Assembly: GCA_003133565.1 (NCBI GenBank)
Contig: PKYB01000035.1
Location: 1 to 44,106 of the forward strand
Source: Solirubrobacterales bacterium
GTDB taxonomy: Bacteria > Actinomycetota > Thermoleophilia > Solirubrobacterales > Solirubrobacteraceae
Direction of reading: 5' to 3'
DNA: 44,106 nucleotides
The position numbers and the translations under genes were made by a program. Under the pieces are notes generated by a model that ran no database searches, was not told where the DNA came from, and saw only the letters and a list, made by a program, of their open reading frames with translations. The number at the start of each line of letters is the position of its first letter. Positions within the stretch are counted from its first letter, which is position 1. Shown one piece after another: positions 25,195-35,968 of the stretch.

Positions 25195-25764
25195 GTGACG
25201 ATCACCGACCGCTTGCACCGGATCGCGTTCGAGCGCGTGCGGCCGCTCCCCGAGGAGGCGGGCGCGAGCCGCCCTGGGGACGATCTGGTCGCCGCGGCGG
25301 ATGTCGTGATGGATCGCGCCTTCACGCTCGATGCGCCGGTCGAGCTCGTCTGGCCATGGTTCGTGCAGCTTGGCAAGCGGCGCGCCGGCTGGTATTTGCC
25401 GCGGCGGATCGAGCGCTTCATACCGCCGCCGCGGCGCGCGATCCGCACGATCGATCCCGACCTGCAGCAGCTGAAGGTGGGCGACGTGATCCCCGATTGG
25501 GGTGGTCGCGACGCGTCCTTCACGGTGGCAGCACTGCAGGCGCCGGTGACGCTCGTGTATCGCAGCGGCCGGGGCCAGATCAATTTGAGCTGGGCGATCA
25601 ATCTCGACGCGTCGAGTGCCGGCCGCACGCGTGTCCATCTCCGACTACGGATCGCCGGGGTGAAACGGCGGCACCTGGCCGAGATCGTTGGAGGCCTCGT
25701 CGATCTGCTGACCGTCGCCGGCCTGGCAGCGGGGCTGCGCGAACGAGTCCGGCCTCCTGCCTGA
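25195..25764 (+). CDS. SRPBCC-fold (polyketide cyclase/START-like) protein
   Basis: A 189-residue protein with the helix-grip pattern of the SRPBCC superfamily: the strand MDRAFTLDAPVELVWPWFVQLGKRRAGWY at about 40-65, a central beta-rich part and a long C-terminal helix (HLAEIVGGLVDLLTVAGLAAGL). Such proteins bind hydrophobic ligands; some act on polyketides and many have no known role. The GTG start lies 8 bases after the alcohol dehydrogenase stop, so it is very likely in the same operon. The ligand cannot be read from sequence. Confidence 0.75.
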   Translation: MTITDRLHRIAFERVRPLPEEAGASRPGDDLVAAADVVMDRAFTLDAPVELVWPWFVQLGKRRAGWYLPRRIERFIPPPRRAIRTIDPDLQQLKVGDVIPDWGGRDASFTVAALQAPVTLVYRSGRGQINLSWAINLDASSAGRTRVHLRLRIAGVKRRHLAEIVGGLVDLLTVAGLAAGLRERVRPPA

Positions 25765-25807
25765 GCGCCGCCGCGCCGGCAAACGCGCGCGATAGATTGG
25801 GAGCGCT

Positions 25808-26293
25808 TTGGTTGAGCAAGAGCCAGCGGCGGTCCTCGAGTTTCGCGCGTGCGCGTTCGACGAGGCGCCGGCCTCCGTCCTCGTCCAGGCGATGCGTGAG
25901 GAGATGGCCGAGATCTATGACGGCCTCGAGATCGACAACGCGCAGATGCCCAAAGCGGGGGCCGCCGAACTCGGGCCTCCGGGCGGGATGTTCGTTGTCG
26001 GCTTCGAGCACGGCATCCCGGTGTGCTGCGGCGGGATCAAGCAGCTGCCGGACGGCGCTTGCGAGATCAAGCGGATGTTTGTCGTCCCCGACGCACGCGG
26101 GCGAGGCGTGGCACGGGCGCTGCTGGCTGAGCTCGAAGAGCGGGCACGGGGCCTCGGCTACAGGCTCGCGCGACTGGATACCGGGCCGCGCCAGACGACG
26201 GCCCAGCGCATTTACGAGCGCGCGGGCTACGAGCCGATCGGGAACTTCAACGACAACCCGGTCGCCACCTACTTCGGCGAGAAGCGACTTTAG
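25808..26293 (+). CDS. GNAT-family N-acetyltransferase
   Basis: A 161-residue acetyltransferase. Motif A (acetyl-CoA binding) is IKRMFVVPDARGRGVARALLAELE at about residues 86-109, with the RxxGxA pattern; the C-terminal YERAGYEPIGNFNDNPVATYFGEKRL is the usual last strand and helix. TTG 25808 is the only reasonable start before the conserved part. Acetyl acceptor unknown; the closest general type is small-molecule amine acetylation. It stands 43 bases after the SRPBCC gene. Confidence 0.85.
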   Translation: MVEQEPAAVLEFRACAFDEAPASVLVQAMREEMAEIYDGLEIDNAQMPKAGAAELGPPGGMFVVGFEHGIPVCCGGIKQLPDGACEIKRMFVVPDARGRGVARALLAELEERARGLGYRLARLDTGPRQTTAQRIYERAGYEPIGNFNDNPVATYFGEKRL

Positions 26294-26350
26294 GCGCGAG
26301 CACTCCCGCGCGACGGCTGGCCCTCCGCGGCCGGCGCCGCGGCCCCAGAT

Positions 26351-26917
26351 ATGAACAAACCGACCGCCATCGTCATTGCGATCTGCTGGATAGCCTGGCT
26401 CCTCTACTGGCTGCTCATGGCCTTTCGGAACAAGCGCACGGTCGAGCGAGGAGGTTTCATCGGCTACCGCGTTGTGATCGTGGCGGTTGTCGGCGGCTTG
26501 GTCCTCGTAGCCCACCTCGTGGCCGTGAGGTCGGCGGCGCACCTCTGGCACACGACGCTCGCGCTCGGAGTTCTGAGCGACTGCATCGTTCTCGCCGGAC
26601 TCGCGTTCACGGTTTGGGCGCGGATCGTGCTTGGGCGCAACTGGAGCGTCGAGGTGACGTTCAAACAAGACCACGAGCTGATCGAGTCTGGCCCTTACGC
26701 GCTTGCCCGGCATCCGATCTACACCGGCCTGATCGCGATGGCGCTCGGCAGCGCGATCGACTACGGGCGGACTTTTGGCTTTGTCCTCTTCGTCGCTCTC
26801 TGCGCCGGCCTCTGGTGGAAGGCCCGGCTGGAGGAGCGGATGATGAACCAGCACTTTCCCGACGCCTACGCGCAGTACAAGAAGCGCGTTCGCGCGGTCA
26901 TCCCCCACGTGCTGTAG
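26351..26917 (+). CDS. isoprenylcysteine carboxyl methyltransferase (ICMT)-like membrane protein
   Basis: A 188-residue membrane protein with about four to five helices. The family block NWSVEVTFKQDHELIESGPYALARHPIYTGLIAMALGSAI (about residues 97-136) and the end region EERMMNQHFPDAYAQYKKRVRAVIP are characteristic. Bacterial members methylate lipid-like carboxyl or hydroxyl groups with SAM. Relatives stand next to type III PKS genes and methylate alkylpyrones in other bacteria, so the type III PKS at 8895 is a conceivable but distant partner. ATG 26351, with a weak ribosome site. Confidence 0.85.
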   Translation: MNKPTAIVIAICWIAWLLYWLLMAFRNKRTVERGGFIGYRVVIVAVVGGLVLVAHLVAVRSAAHLWHTTLALGVLSDCIVLAGLAFTVWARIVLGRNWSVEVTFKQDHELIESGPYALARHPIYTGLIAMALGSAIDYGRTFGFVLFVALCAGLWWKARLEERMMNQHFPDAYAQYKKRVRAVIPHVL

Positions 26918-27014
26918 GCGGGCGGCGCGAAAGCGCAGGACCGCGACGGCGCCGCGCAGAGCGCGCGGAGTAGTCTCGCACCGGTCATCGCAACGCTGAC
27001 CGAACGGGGAGCAA

Positions 27015-27308
27015 ATGCCGAGCTACGTGACGTTGATGAACTGGACCGATCAGGGCATCAAGTCGTTCAAGAACACCGTCGAGCGCTACGAAGCCGCCGA
27101 AACCGCGTTTGCGCAGGCGGGCATCAAGACCAAGGAGATCTACTGGACGGTCGGCGCCCACGACCTCGTCTCGATCGTCGAGGCACCGGATGACGAAACC
27201 CTGGCCGCCGCCCATCTCACGCTGGGAGCGCAGGGCAACATTCGCACGACGACGCTGCGGGCGTTCACGGGCGAGGAGATGAAGGGCATCATCGCGAAGA
27301 CGCCCTAG
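27015..27308 (+). CDS. GYD-domain protein
   Basis: A 97-residue protein matching the GYD family: PSYVTLMNWTDQGIKSFKNTVERYEAAETAFAQAG, then YWTVGAHDLVSIVEAPDDETLAAAHLTLGAQGNIRTTTLRAF. These small ferredoxin-like-fold proteins are often in metabolic operons; no reaction is established. GGGGAG just precedes the ATG, so translation looks strong. It stands 97 bases after the ICMT-like gene, so it may have its own promoter. Confidence 0.9.
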   Translation: MPSYVTLMNWTDQGIKSFKNTVERYEAAETAFAQAGIKTKEIYWTVGAHDLVSIVEAPDDETLAAAHLTLGAQGNIRTTTLRAFTGEEMKGIIAKTP

Positions 27309-27373
27309 CTCGACAGCTCGCGCCGCGCCGGCCAGGCCGTTGGTGACGTCCGCAGCGCGCAGCGCCGTCGTGC

Positions 27374-28543
27374 TCAGGTGCCGATCGCCAGACCGAGCAG
27401 GTAGGTCGCACCACCGACGATCGCCCCGGCGAGCGTCATCTCGAACCCGGCCGACCAGAAGCTCCGCAGCGTGAAGACCGATTTCGCGGCGCCGACCGCG
27501 AAGTGCGCGACCAGCGAGATCCCGGCGGCGAGGACGATGCCGACCCAGCCGGTGAGAAAGAAGAACGGGATCACGGGGATGAACGCGCCGAGCGCCGTCG
27601 AGAGGCCGCCGACGAGGCCCGCCTGCACCGGGTCGCCGTTTTCGGCCTCGGAGCTGCCGAGCTCCTCGACCGCGATCGCCTTGAACAGCCGCTCCGGATC
27701 CTCGGCGATCCGCTCTACGAGCATCCTGGCCTCCTCCTCGGTGAGGCCCTTGAGCTGGTAGTAGAGCGACAGCTCCTCCTTCTCCTCCTCGGGGTGGCCG
27801 AACACCTCTGTGCGCTCGCGCGCGAGGTTGGCGGCAGCGACCTCGGTGCTCGAGCGCTCGGCGAGGTAGGCGCCAACCGCCATCGAGAGCGCCGAGGCGA
27901 TCGCTCCGAAGAGGCCGGCGGTGAGCACGACATGGGAGCCGCCGGTAGCGCCAGAGACGCCGGCGACGATGCCGAATACGGCCGCCAGCCCGTCGTTTGC
28001 GCCGTAGATCGCGCCAGAGATCCAGCCCGTGTTGCCGCGATGCCAACGCTCGCGGCCAAGGATCCGAAAGAGGCGCACCTCGACGCCGTGCGTCGCGCCG
28101 TCCAGGTGATCCTGGCTCGGTGTGGCCCCTGCCCGCAACTCACCCAGCGCGACGGTGTGCGACTCCTCCTCTTTGCGAATCTCATCGAGCAGCTCGTCGG
28201 TCTTGGCGTCGCCGGTCGGCTGCTCCTCGATCTCCGTCGCGATGTCGAGCTCGATCGCCTCCTGGCGCGCGAGCAGCCGATCGATCGGTGCGACGCGCGC
28301 CTGTAAGCGCTGCCAGCGCGGCAGGTTGACCGAGCCCGGGTCGGGGATCTCGATGCCGAGCTCGCGCATCCGCCCTTCGAGCCGGGAGCGGTGATCACTC
28401 TCGATCTCGGCCATGCGCCGCAGGATCTCGGCGCGGCGCCCGGATTCGCGCTCGGCGATCAGCCCGTAGGCAATCGTCGCCTGCACCTCGTCGCGCCAAG
28501 CGCTGAGCAGGCGCTCACCGACGCTGCTCGACGGTTCGCTCAC
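27374..28543 (-). CDS. ferritin-like/VIT1-CCC1 fusion iron transporter
   Basis: About 389 residues. Residues 8-130 form a rubrerythrin/ferritin-like helical domain: DEVQATIAYGLIAERESG, AEILRRMAEIESDHRSRLEGRM and EIRKEEESHTVALGE supply the Glu and ExxH iron ligands. Residues about 155-389 are the VIT1/CCC1 domain with five helices (GNTGWISGAIYGANDGLAAVFGIVAGVSGAT, and near the end FWSAGFEMTLAGAIVGGATYLLGLAIG). Proteins of this build (MbfA type) export or store iron and protect against peroxide. GTG 28543 is chosen because the frame further up is antisense or shadow to thiC. It follows thiC by 22 bases in the same direction, so both are likely under the TPP riboswitch operon or read through it. 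Confidence 0.85.
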   Translation of the reverse strand: MSEPSSSVGERLLSAWRDEVQATIAYGLIAERESGRRAEILRRMAEIESDHRSRLEGRMRELGIEIPDPGSVNLPRWQRLQARVAPIDRLLARQEAIELDIATEIEEQPTGDAKTDELLDEIRKEEESHTVALGELRAGATPSQDHLDGATHGVEVRLFRILGRERWHRGNTGWISGAIYGANDGLAAVFGIVAGVSGATGGSHVVLTAGLFGAIASALSMAVGAYLAERSSTEVAAANLARERTEVFGHPEEEKEELSLYYQLKGLTEEEARMLVERIAEDPERLFKAIAVEELGSSEAENGDPVQAGLVGGLSTALGAFIPVIPFFFLTGWVGIVLAAGISLVAHFAVGAAKSVFTLRSFWSAGFEMTLAGAIVGGATYLLGLAIGT

Positions 28544-28565
28544 GCTTCGGGCTGCGGCTGGGCCA

Positions 28566-30510
<1,945 letters not shown>

Positions 30511-30577
30511 AGCCTGACACGTCGATCACGCGAGCCTCCGACACGCCGAGGCCCGGACCTGTTAGCCTGAATCGTAC

Positions 30578-30589
30578 GTTTACGTAAAC
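30578..30589. promoter_or_regulatory. palindromic operator before the MFS-MerR pair
   Basis: GTTTACGTAAAC is a perfect 12-base palindrome, set in the longer near-palindrome ACGTTTACGTAAACT, starting 17 bases before the MFS start codon. The downstream co-transcribed gene is a MerR-family regulator, whose dimers bind such sites, so this is a likely autoregulatory operator. Binding is inferred, not shown. Confidence 0.6.
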
Positions 30590-30594
30590 TGCAG

Positions 30595-32073
30595 ATGAGT
30601 ACCCACACAGAAACACTCCCCCGCACCCGTCGCCGCTTGGGCGTCGAGAGCGACTCGCCGCACTACCGCTGGTGGGCGCTCTCCTGCACCAGCCTCGGCA
30701 TGCTGATGGCGGCGACCAACTCGGGCACGCTGATCATCGCGCTGCCCTCGCTCGAGCGCCACCTGCACACGAGCCTACTGGCGCTCGTCTGGGTGATCCT
30801 CGCCTACATGATCGCCTCGACGGTCCTCGTGCTCACCGCGGGCCGTCTCTCCGACCTCTTTGGCCGCAAGCGCGCCTACCTACTCGGCTTCTTCGTCTTC
30901 GGCGTGGCATCGCTCGGCGCCGGCTTCGCCGCGAACGGGACGCAGCTGATCCTCTGGCGAATCCTCCAGGGCATCGCGTCGGCGTTCCTCTTCGCCAACG
31001 CCGCCGCGCTCGTCACCGACGCCTTCCCGCCCCGCCAGCTCGGCCTGGCGATGGGCGCGAACACGATGGTCGCGGCGATCGGCTTGGTGATCGGTCCGGT
31101 GCTCGGCGGCGCGCTGGTCGAGATTGCCTGGCCCTGGGTGTTCTGGTTCAACGTCCCGTTTGCCTTCGGCGGCGCGGTGTGGGGCGCTCTCGTGCTGCGC
31201 GAGCTGGCCAAGCCGGACAAGGTGCGCGGATTTGACATCGCCGGCACAACGACGTTCGTGATCGGCCTCACCGGCCTTGTGCTGGCCGTCTCTCACGGTG
31301 GCCTATCGGGCTGGAACAACGCGATCGTCATTGGCGGCTTCGCCCTCGCGGCTGTGCTGCTGCCGTTGTTCGTGGTGATCGAGCGGCGCAGCCCCGCACC
31401 GATGCTCGATCTCAGCCTCTTCAACGACCGGCTGTTCGCCGCCGCTTCCGGCGCGACGTTCATCAACGGTCTCGCGCGTTTTGCGCTGATGTTCATCTTC
31501 GTCTTCTACTTCCAGGGCGTCGAGGGCAACGCACCGATCACCGCCGGAATCAAGCTGATCCCGCTCGCGCTCGGGATGCTCATCGCCTCGCCGCTGGCCG
31601 GCAGCTACGCCGACCGCCACGGGTCGCGCGCGCTCGCCGCCGCCGGCATGGCGATCACCGCCATCGGGCTCGCACTGATGACGACGCTCCAGGTCCACAG
31701 CTCGTTCCTCTGGGCGGCGACGCTGCTCGCGATCGTCGGCGTCGGCTCGGGCACGTTCATGAGCCCGAACACCGCCGCAATGATGGGCGCCGTCCCACCC
31801 GAGCGCCGCGGCGTCGCGGCCGGCGCACGGACGGTGCTGCAGAACACCGGCGCGGTGCTCTCGATCGCCTTCGTCCTCTCAATCGTCACCGCCGCGATCC
31901 CCAAGGCGACGCTGTTCCGCATCTTCTCGGGACTCGCCCACGGGCTCACCCAAGCCAAGCTCGCACCCTTCATCCACAACATGCACGTCGCCCTTTGGGC
32001 ACTCGCGTTCGCCGCGCTGATCGGAGCCTTCGTCTCGATGATGCGCCCCGCCCACGTTCGTATCGAACCGTGA
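30595..32073 (+). CDS. MFS drug:proton antiporter (DHA2, 14 TM)
   Basis: A 492-residue exporter of the EmrB/QacA group. The first helix region MLMAATNSGTLIIALPSLERHL, the loop motif GRLSDLFGRKRAYLLGF (motif A) and the motif-C-like VIGPVLGGALVEIAWPWVFWFNVPF are visible. Fourteen hydrophobic helices can be counted. Likely substrates are drugs or metabolites. The next gene, a MerR regulator, overlaps its stop by 4 bases, and a palindrome sits in front of it, so expression is probably induced by a ligand of the regulator. Unlike the MFS at 4020, it has no fused domain. Confidence 0.92.
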   Translation: MSTHTETLPRTRRRLGVESDSPHYRWWALSCTSLGMLMAATNSGTLIIALPSLERHLHTSLLALVWVILAYMIASTVLVLTAGRLSDLFGRKRAYLLGFFVFGVASLGAGFAANGTQLILWRILQGIASAFLFANAAALVTDAFPPRQLGLAMGANTMVAAIGLVIGPVLGGALVEIAWPWVFWFNVPFAFGGAVWGALVLRELAKPDKVRGFDIAGTTTFVIGLTGLVLAVSHGGLSGWNNAIVIGGFALAAVLLPLFVVIERRSPAPMLDLSLFNDRLFAAASGATFINGLARFALMFIFVFYFQGVEGNAPITAGIKLIPLALGMLIASPLAGSYADRHGSRALAAAGMAITAIGLALMTTLQVHSSFLWAATLLAIVGVGSGTFMSPNTAAMMGAVPPERRGVAAGARTVLQNTGAVLSIAFVLSIVTAAIPKATLFRIFSGLAHGLTQAKLAPFIHNMHVALWALAFAALIGAFVSMMRPAHVRIEP

Positions 32074-32525
32074 CCCTCACCACGACCACCACCCCCGCTC
32101 TGCGCATCGGCGACGTCGCCCGCCTCGTTGGGACGACGGCGCGCACGATTCGCTACTACGAGGAGTTCGGATTGCTCGGCGAGCCTCACGCCCGGCCCGC
32201 GGGCAGCCATCGCCTCTACAGCGACGCCGAGGTCGAGCATCTGCGCGAGGTGATGCGCCTGCGCGAGCTGCTCGGAGTCTCGCTCGATGAGCTGAAGACG
32301 CTCGTCGAGGCCGAGGAGGCACGCGCGGCGTTGCGCGCCGAGATCGAGGCCGGCGTCGAGGACCCGGGGCGGCTGCGCGAGCTTCTCATCGCGGGCGTCG
32401 GTCACCTCGATCGCCAGCTGGCGCTGGTCCGCCGCCGCCTGGGCGACCTGGAGCGCCTGGAAGCCGATCTCGAAGCACGGCGCCGGCGCGCGAAGACGCG
32501 GTTGCGGGCCCTGCCCCCGGTCTGA
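32070..32525 (+). CDS. MerR-family transcriptional regulator
   Basis: A 151-residue regulator. The N-terminal winged HTH reads RIGDVARLVGTTARTIRYYEEFGLL, followed by RLYSDAEVEHLREVMRLRELLGVSLDELK. A long coiled-coil dimerisation helix occupies the second half (RQLALVRRRLGDLERLEADLEARRR). There is no C-terminal cysteine pattern, so metal sensing of the MerR/CueR kind is unlikely. GTG 32070 overlaps the MFS stop (GTGA), so both genes are one operon. It probably regulates that operon through the palindrome at 30578. Confidence 0.92.
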   Translation: MTLTTTTTPALRIGDVARLVGTTARTIRYYEEFGLLGEPHARPAGSHRLYSDAEVEHLREVMRLRELLGVSLDELKTLVEAEEARAALRAEIEAGVEDPGRLRELLIAGVGHLDRQLALVRRRLGDLERLEADLEARRRRAKTRLRALPPV

Positions 32526-32534
32526 GCGTCGCCG

Positions 32535-34892
32535 CTAGCGCTGCGTGACGCTCGCGATCGCAGCCGAGCCGGCGACCGTGATCTTGAGGTACCAGTAAGC
32601 CGGCAGACGGAATTCGAGCGTCCTGTTCGCGCTCGCCCCAAGCGCGGCGTAGAGCGTCTGTGCGGGCCCGGGCCTCCCGGCTTTCAGCGTTCCGAGCTTG
32701 CCCGCAGGGCTCAGCGTCGAGCCGATCGCGACAGTGACCCTGCCCCCCGCACCACCCATGATCTGTGCGGTGATGTCGGTTGGCAGACCGCTCGTGTCCT
32801 GATAGGTCGAGGGCGAAACCGGCTTCAGCGTGCGCGGGTGCGCGCGCAGGTATGCCTCGGCCACCGCGTATGACCGCCGGAGCGCCGCCGCGCGACCGGC
32901 GCAGTCGACTAGGTAGAACGCCCGGCTCGAGGCCTGCGCGGGATCCCAGCTCGCCTGGGGAATCGGCTGGCAGACGAGGCGCGCTGCTGTGATCGCCGCG
33001 TTGCCGCCGCGATCCCAGTAGGAGCCGCCTAGGGCGACGTAGCGCGCCTCTCCATCGGCCACGAGCGTTGCGAGCCCGTCGGCGCTGAGCGCAGGATCGG
33101 TCGTGTTATAGCCCCCCATCGCCGCGGCGTGCAAACCGAGCAGGATCAGCGGCGACGAGGAGTCCGAGGACTCCGTCAACACCGTGAAGCGCTTCGTCGC
33201 ATCGTGGGTGCGCAGGTAGGCGGCCATCGCCTTGTTCAGATCAACGCCACCGGGTGCGACGTCGATCCCACCGTAGCCGGCATCGTTGTAGGGCCCGGCC
33301 GTCGGGAACGTGCCGTCGACCGGTGCGTCCCAGACGCTATGGCTGTAGAGCCCCGGCGCAACGAGCAATACGAGGACGAGCCCAGTGACGATCCAGCCCG
33401 CGCGACGACGCCACAGCACGAGCGCGACGAGGCCCGCGACACACAGCACGACCAGCGGCAGGCGCCAGTAGTGGGGGTAGTCCTCACGGTCGATCAGCTT
33501 CAGCTCGACGAGCGCCGTCGTCACCGTCGCGAGCACCGCCAGCCCAATCCCCACGAGCGCCTTACGCGGATCGTCGCGGCGCACGAGCCAGACGACCGCC
33601 GCGGCGCCGGCGCCAGCCATCGCGGCGAGCCCGGGACCGAGCGCCGAGGCGTAATAGGGGTGCACGATGCCCTTGGAGAAGTCGAGCGCCGCCAGCTCTG
33701 TGGCAAACCACCCACCGAGCACGAACCACACACCGGTCCGCCGATCACGGCGACCCGAGAGGACGAACAGGATCCCAAGCATGCCGATCACCGCGAGCGG
33801 CACGATCCAGCCGGCCTGATCGCCGAGGCCGACACGGAAGATCCTCACCGGGCTCGGCGTCGCGGGTTCCGGGAAGGGGATCGGCATCGTCCGGCGCACC
33901 GGGCCGGTCGCCTTTACCGCGGTCTTCGTCGCCGCGCCGGCGATCCTGGCGACGGGGGTCGCAGCGTTCGCGTTCGGGGTCCTGATCAGCGGAACGTCAG
34001 TTACCGCGCTCGGCGGCAGCGTGCCGGGTCCGCCCGCCTGGCCGCCGACGCGGCCAAAGCCGTTGTAGCCGAACTCGAGCTGGAACTCGGAGTTATTCGT
34101 CGAGCCGCCAACGTAGGGACGCTGCGACGCCGGCGTCAGCTCGACCGCCAGCGACCAGGACGCCGCCACCACAACCAGCACCGCGCCGGCGAGCGCTAGC
34201 TGGCCGATCCGGCGCCGAACCGCGCCGGGCGCACAGACGAGGTAGCCGACCCCGATCCCCGGTACGCACAAAAGCGCCGCAAGCGACTTCGTGTTGAAGG
34301 CCACCCCGACGACTAGCGCGCTCAGCACGAGCGTGCGCGTGCGGCCCGATTCGATCGCCCGCAGGGCCAGACCGCAGGCGAGGAGCGTCAGCAGGATCAG
34401 CAACGAATCGAGCGTGTTGTCGCGACCGACCGCGACAAATGATGGAAAGACCGCGAGCGCGAGCGCGCTCAGCAAACCTGCCAGCACTCCGAATCGCGGT
34501 GCCACGATGAAGTAGATCGCCGCCACCGCAAGCACCGCGCAGATCCCTTCCGGGATCAGCAGCGGCAGCGGCGCGAAGCCGAAGATCTTGGCGCTCAGCG
34601 CTTCGAGCCACAGACCGAGCGGCGGCTTGTCGACGCTCACCAGGCCGCCCGGGTCGAACGAAACGAAAAAGAAGTTGTGAAACGAACGCAGCATCGACTT
34701 GACTGCCGCTGAGTAGTAGATGTTGGCGAAGCCGTTCTGGCTCAGGTCGTTGAACTCGAGCGCGCACGAGAGCGCGAGCACGCCAGCCAGAGCGCCATGC
34801 TCCGGCCGCAGGCCAGCGCGACGGCCTCCGGGCTGCTCCTCGGGAGGCGAGCCACCGTCGCCCGACCCGGATCTGCGGTTGGCGCTCGCCAT
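32535..34892 (-). CDS. GT39-type membrane glycosyltransferase (PMT/ArnT-like)
   Basis: A 785-residue polytopic protein with about 12 helices and a large C-terminal external domain. The first loop has the family block FDPGGLVSVDKPPLGLWLEALSAKIFG (DKPP), used by PMT/ArnT-like enzymes that take sugar from polyprenyl phosphate. Further marks are VGRDNTLDSLLILLTLLAC and SKGIVHPYYASALGPGLAAMAGAG. The external domain ends with a beta-rich part (GGRVTVAIGSTLSPAGKLG). The frame is open to 35228, but that extension is antisense-like; ATG 34892 is the natural start. It lies 11 bases after the secreted paralogue gene, making a three-gene operon. The acceptor is unknown; the secreted partners may be its target (inference). 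Confidence 0.8.
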   Translation of the reverse strand: MASANRRSGSGDGGSPPEEQPGGRRAGLRPEHGALAGVLALSCALEFNDLSQNGFANIYYSAAVKSMLRSFHNFFFVSFDPGGLVSVDKPPLGLWLEALSAKIFGFAPLPLLIPEGICAVLAVAAIYFIVAPRFGVLAGLLSALALAVFPSFVAVGRDNTLDSLLILLTLLACGLALRAIESGRTRTLVLSALVVGVAFNTKSLAALLCVPGIGVGYLVCAPGAVRRRIGQLALAGAVLVVVAASWSLAVELTPASQRPYVGGSTNNSEFQLEFGYNGFGRVGGQAGGPGTLPPSAVTDVPLIRTPNANAATPVARIAGAATKTAVKATGPVRRTMPIPFPEPATPSPVRIFRVGLGDQAGWIVPLAVIGMLGILFVLSGRRDRRTGVWFVLGGWFATELAALDFSKGIVHPYYASALGPGLAAMAGAGAAAVVWLVRRDDPRKALVGIGLAVLATVTTALVELKLIDREDYPHYWRLPLVVLCVAGLVALVLWRRRAGWIVTGLVLVLLVAPGLYSHSVWDAPVDGTFPTAGPYNDAGYGGIDVAPGGVDLNKAMAAYLRTHDATKRFTVLTESSDSSSPLILLGLHAAAMGGYNTTDPALSADGLATLVADGEARYVALGGSYWDRGGNAAITAARLVCQPIPQASWDPAQASSRAFYLVDCAGRAAALRRSYAVAEAYLRAHPRTLKPVSPSTYQDTSGLPTDITAQIMGGAGGRVTVAIGSTLSPAGKLGTLKAGRPGPAQTLYAALGASANRTLEFRLPAYWYLKITVAGSAAIASVTQR

Positions 34893-34903
34893 GGCCTGAC
34901 GCG

Positions 34904-35968
34904 CTAGGCCGGCTCCAGCACGTAGATCCGGTCTGGCCGGAACGGCTCCAACGAGGTGACCAACCAGTGCGCCGAGTCGTAGCTGACGCTTCCACTCCGC
35001 GGCAGAGTCTTCGGCGGCCGCGGATAGGTACTGCCGATCTGCTCGTTGGATCCGGCAACCTCGGTGCGGCCGCGCATCACGAAGACCGCGGTCGGCGACG
35101 GCAGCCACTCGAGCACCGCTCCGACGAACGCGCTGGGGTGCGTCAGGAACGGCGATCCTGAAACGTCCACGCCGATCGCGATGTTGGCGGCGACCGTCGC
35201 GGCGCTCTGCAGGCGCACCGCGGCGCAACTCTTCGCGGCGAGTGTCGGCGAGGGCGGCGCGATCAGTACGACCGCCCGCAGGGTGCCGCTCGGAAACGCT
35301 TCGAGGTTGAAAGCATCGACGTCGTAGCTGGTGGTGCCAATGGTCAATGTCGGCCCGCCGGGCAGCGAGCTTGGTGGGTTCGTGATCGACGTGTAGACCC
35401 GAGTGTCGTCCCGGTAGATCACGATCGGCGTTCCGACGAGATGGCTGACCAGCTTGCCGTAGCCGCGGTCGTCCTGGACGCTCATCAGGAAGCTGCCGAC
35501 GACGGTGCCGCCCGAGACGAGCTTCCCGGAGACCGGCGCGAGTACCGTTGGCCCACCGACATCGGCCAGCACGCGACCGGAGCTGTCCAACACGCGCAGG
35601 CGAACGATGTGCCAGCCGGGGGTGTAGACGATCCGCGTCACCGCGGTCAGCGTCGCCGCCGCATCGTCGTTGGCAACGGCGCTGACGAGATCGCTTGCGC
35701 CCGTGACGTGGGCGAGATCCGCGGTCACCTCGGGGCCGTTCAGCTCACGGGCGTAGATCGCGCGCACGATGCTGTTGTCAAACCTGAAATGCACCCCGGC
35801 GCTCGCGCTCCCACACGCCGTCGGCGAAGCCGACGACGCTTCGGCACGCACGGCAAGCGCGACGAGCGCGAGCGCGACGGCCGCGAGCAGCCAGGCGCGC
35901 AGGCCAGGCCGGTGAGCGGCCGCACAGCGACCTCGCCGGCCGTGTCCGCCAGCTGGCGCAGCGCTCAT
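34904..35968 (-). CDS. secreted protein with Cache-like domain, tandem paralogue 2
   Basis: A 354-residue exported protein. A signal sequence (RAWLLAAVALALVALAVRAEA) is followed by a domain like extracellular Cache sensors: FDNSIVRAIYARELNGPEVTADLAHVTGASDLV, WHIVRLRVLDSSGRVLADVGGPTVLAPVSGKL and VVGSFLMSVQDDRGYGKLVSHLVGTPIVIYRDD. A second beta-rich part follows. No membrane helix or signalling domain is attached at the C-terminus, unusual for a Cache protein. It has the same length and order as the gene just upstream, with which its ATG shares one base of the stop (TAATG). That points to a tandem duplication with translational coupling. Ligand unknown. Confidence 0.75.
   Translation of the reverse strand: MSAAPAGGHGRRGRCAAAHRPGLRAWLLAAVALALVALAVRAEASSASPTACGSASAGVHFRFDNSIVRAIYARELNGPEVTADLAHVTGASDLVSAVANDDAAATLTAVTRIVYTPGWHIVRLRVLDSSGRVLADVGGPTVLAPVSGKLVSGGTVVGSFLMSVQDDRGYGKLVSHLVGTPIVIYRDDTRVYTSITNPPSSLPGGPTLTIGTTSYDVDAFNLEAFPSGTLRAVVLIAPPSPTLAAKSCAAVRLQSAATVAANIAIGVDVSGSPFLTHPSAFVGAVLEWLPSPTAVFVMRGRTEVAGSNEQIGSTYPRPPKTLPRSGSVSYDSAHWLVTSLEPFRPDRIYVLEPA

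Noticed and set aside
33129-34199. 356-residue plus-strand ORF opposite the GT39-type gene
   Set aside because: Arg/His/Asp-rich shadow; the opposite strand has clear membrane helices and a family motif.
34893-35228. Upstream extension of the GT39-type ORF
   Set aside because: It overlaps the secreted paralogue gene in another frame and lacks membrane or family features; ATG 34892 fits better.
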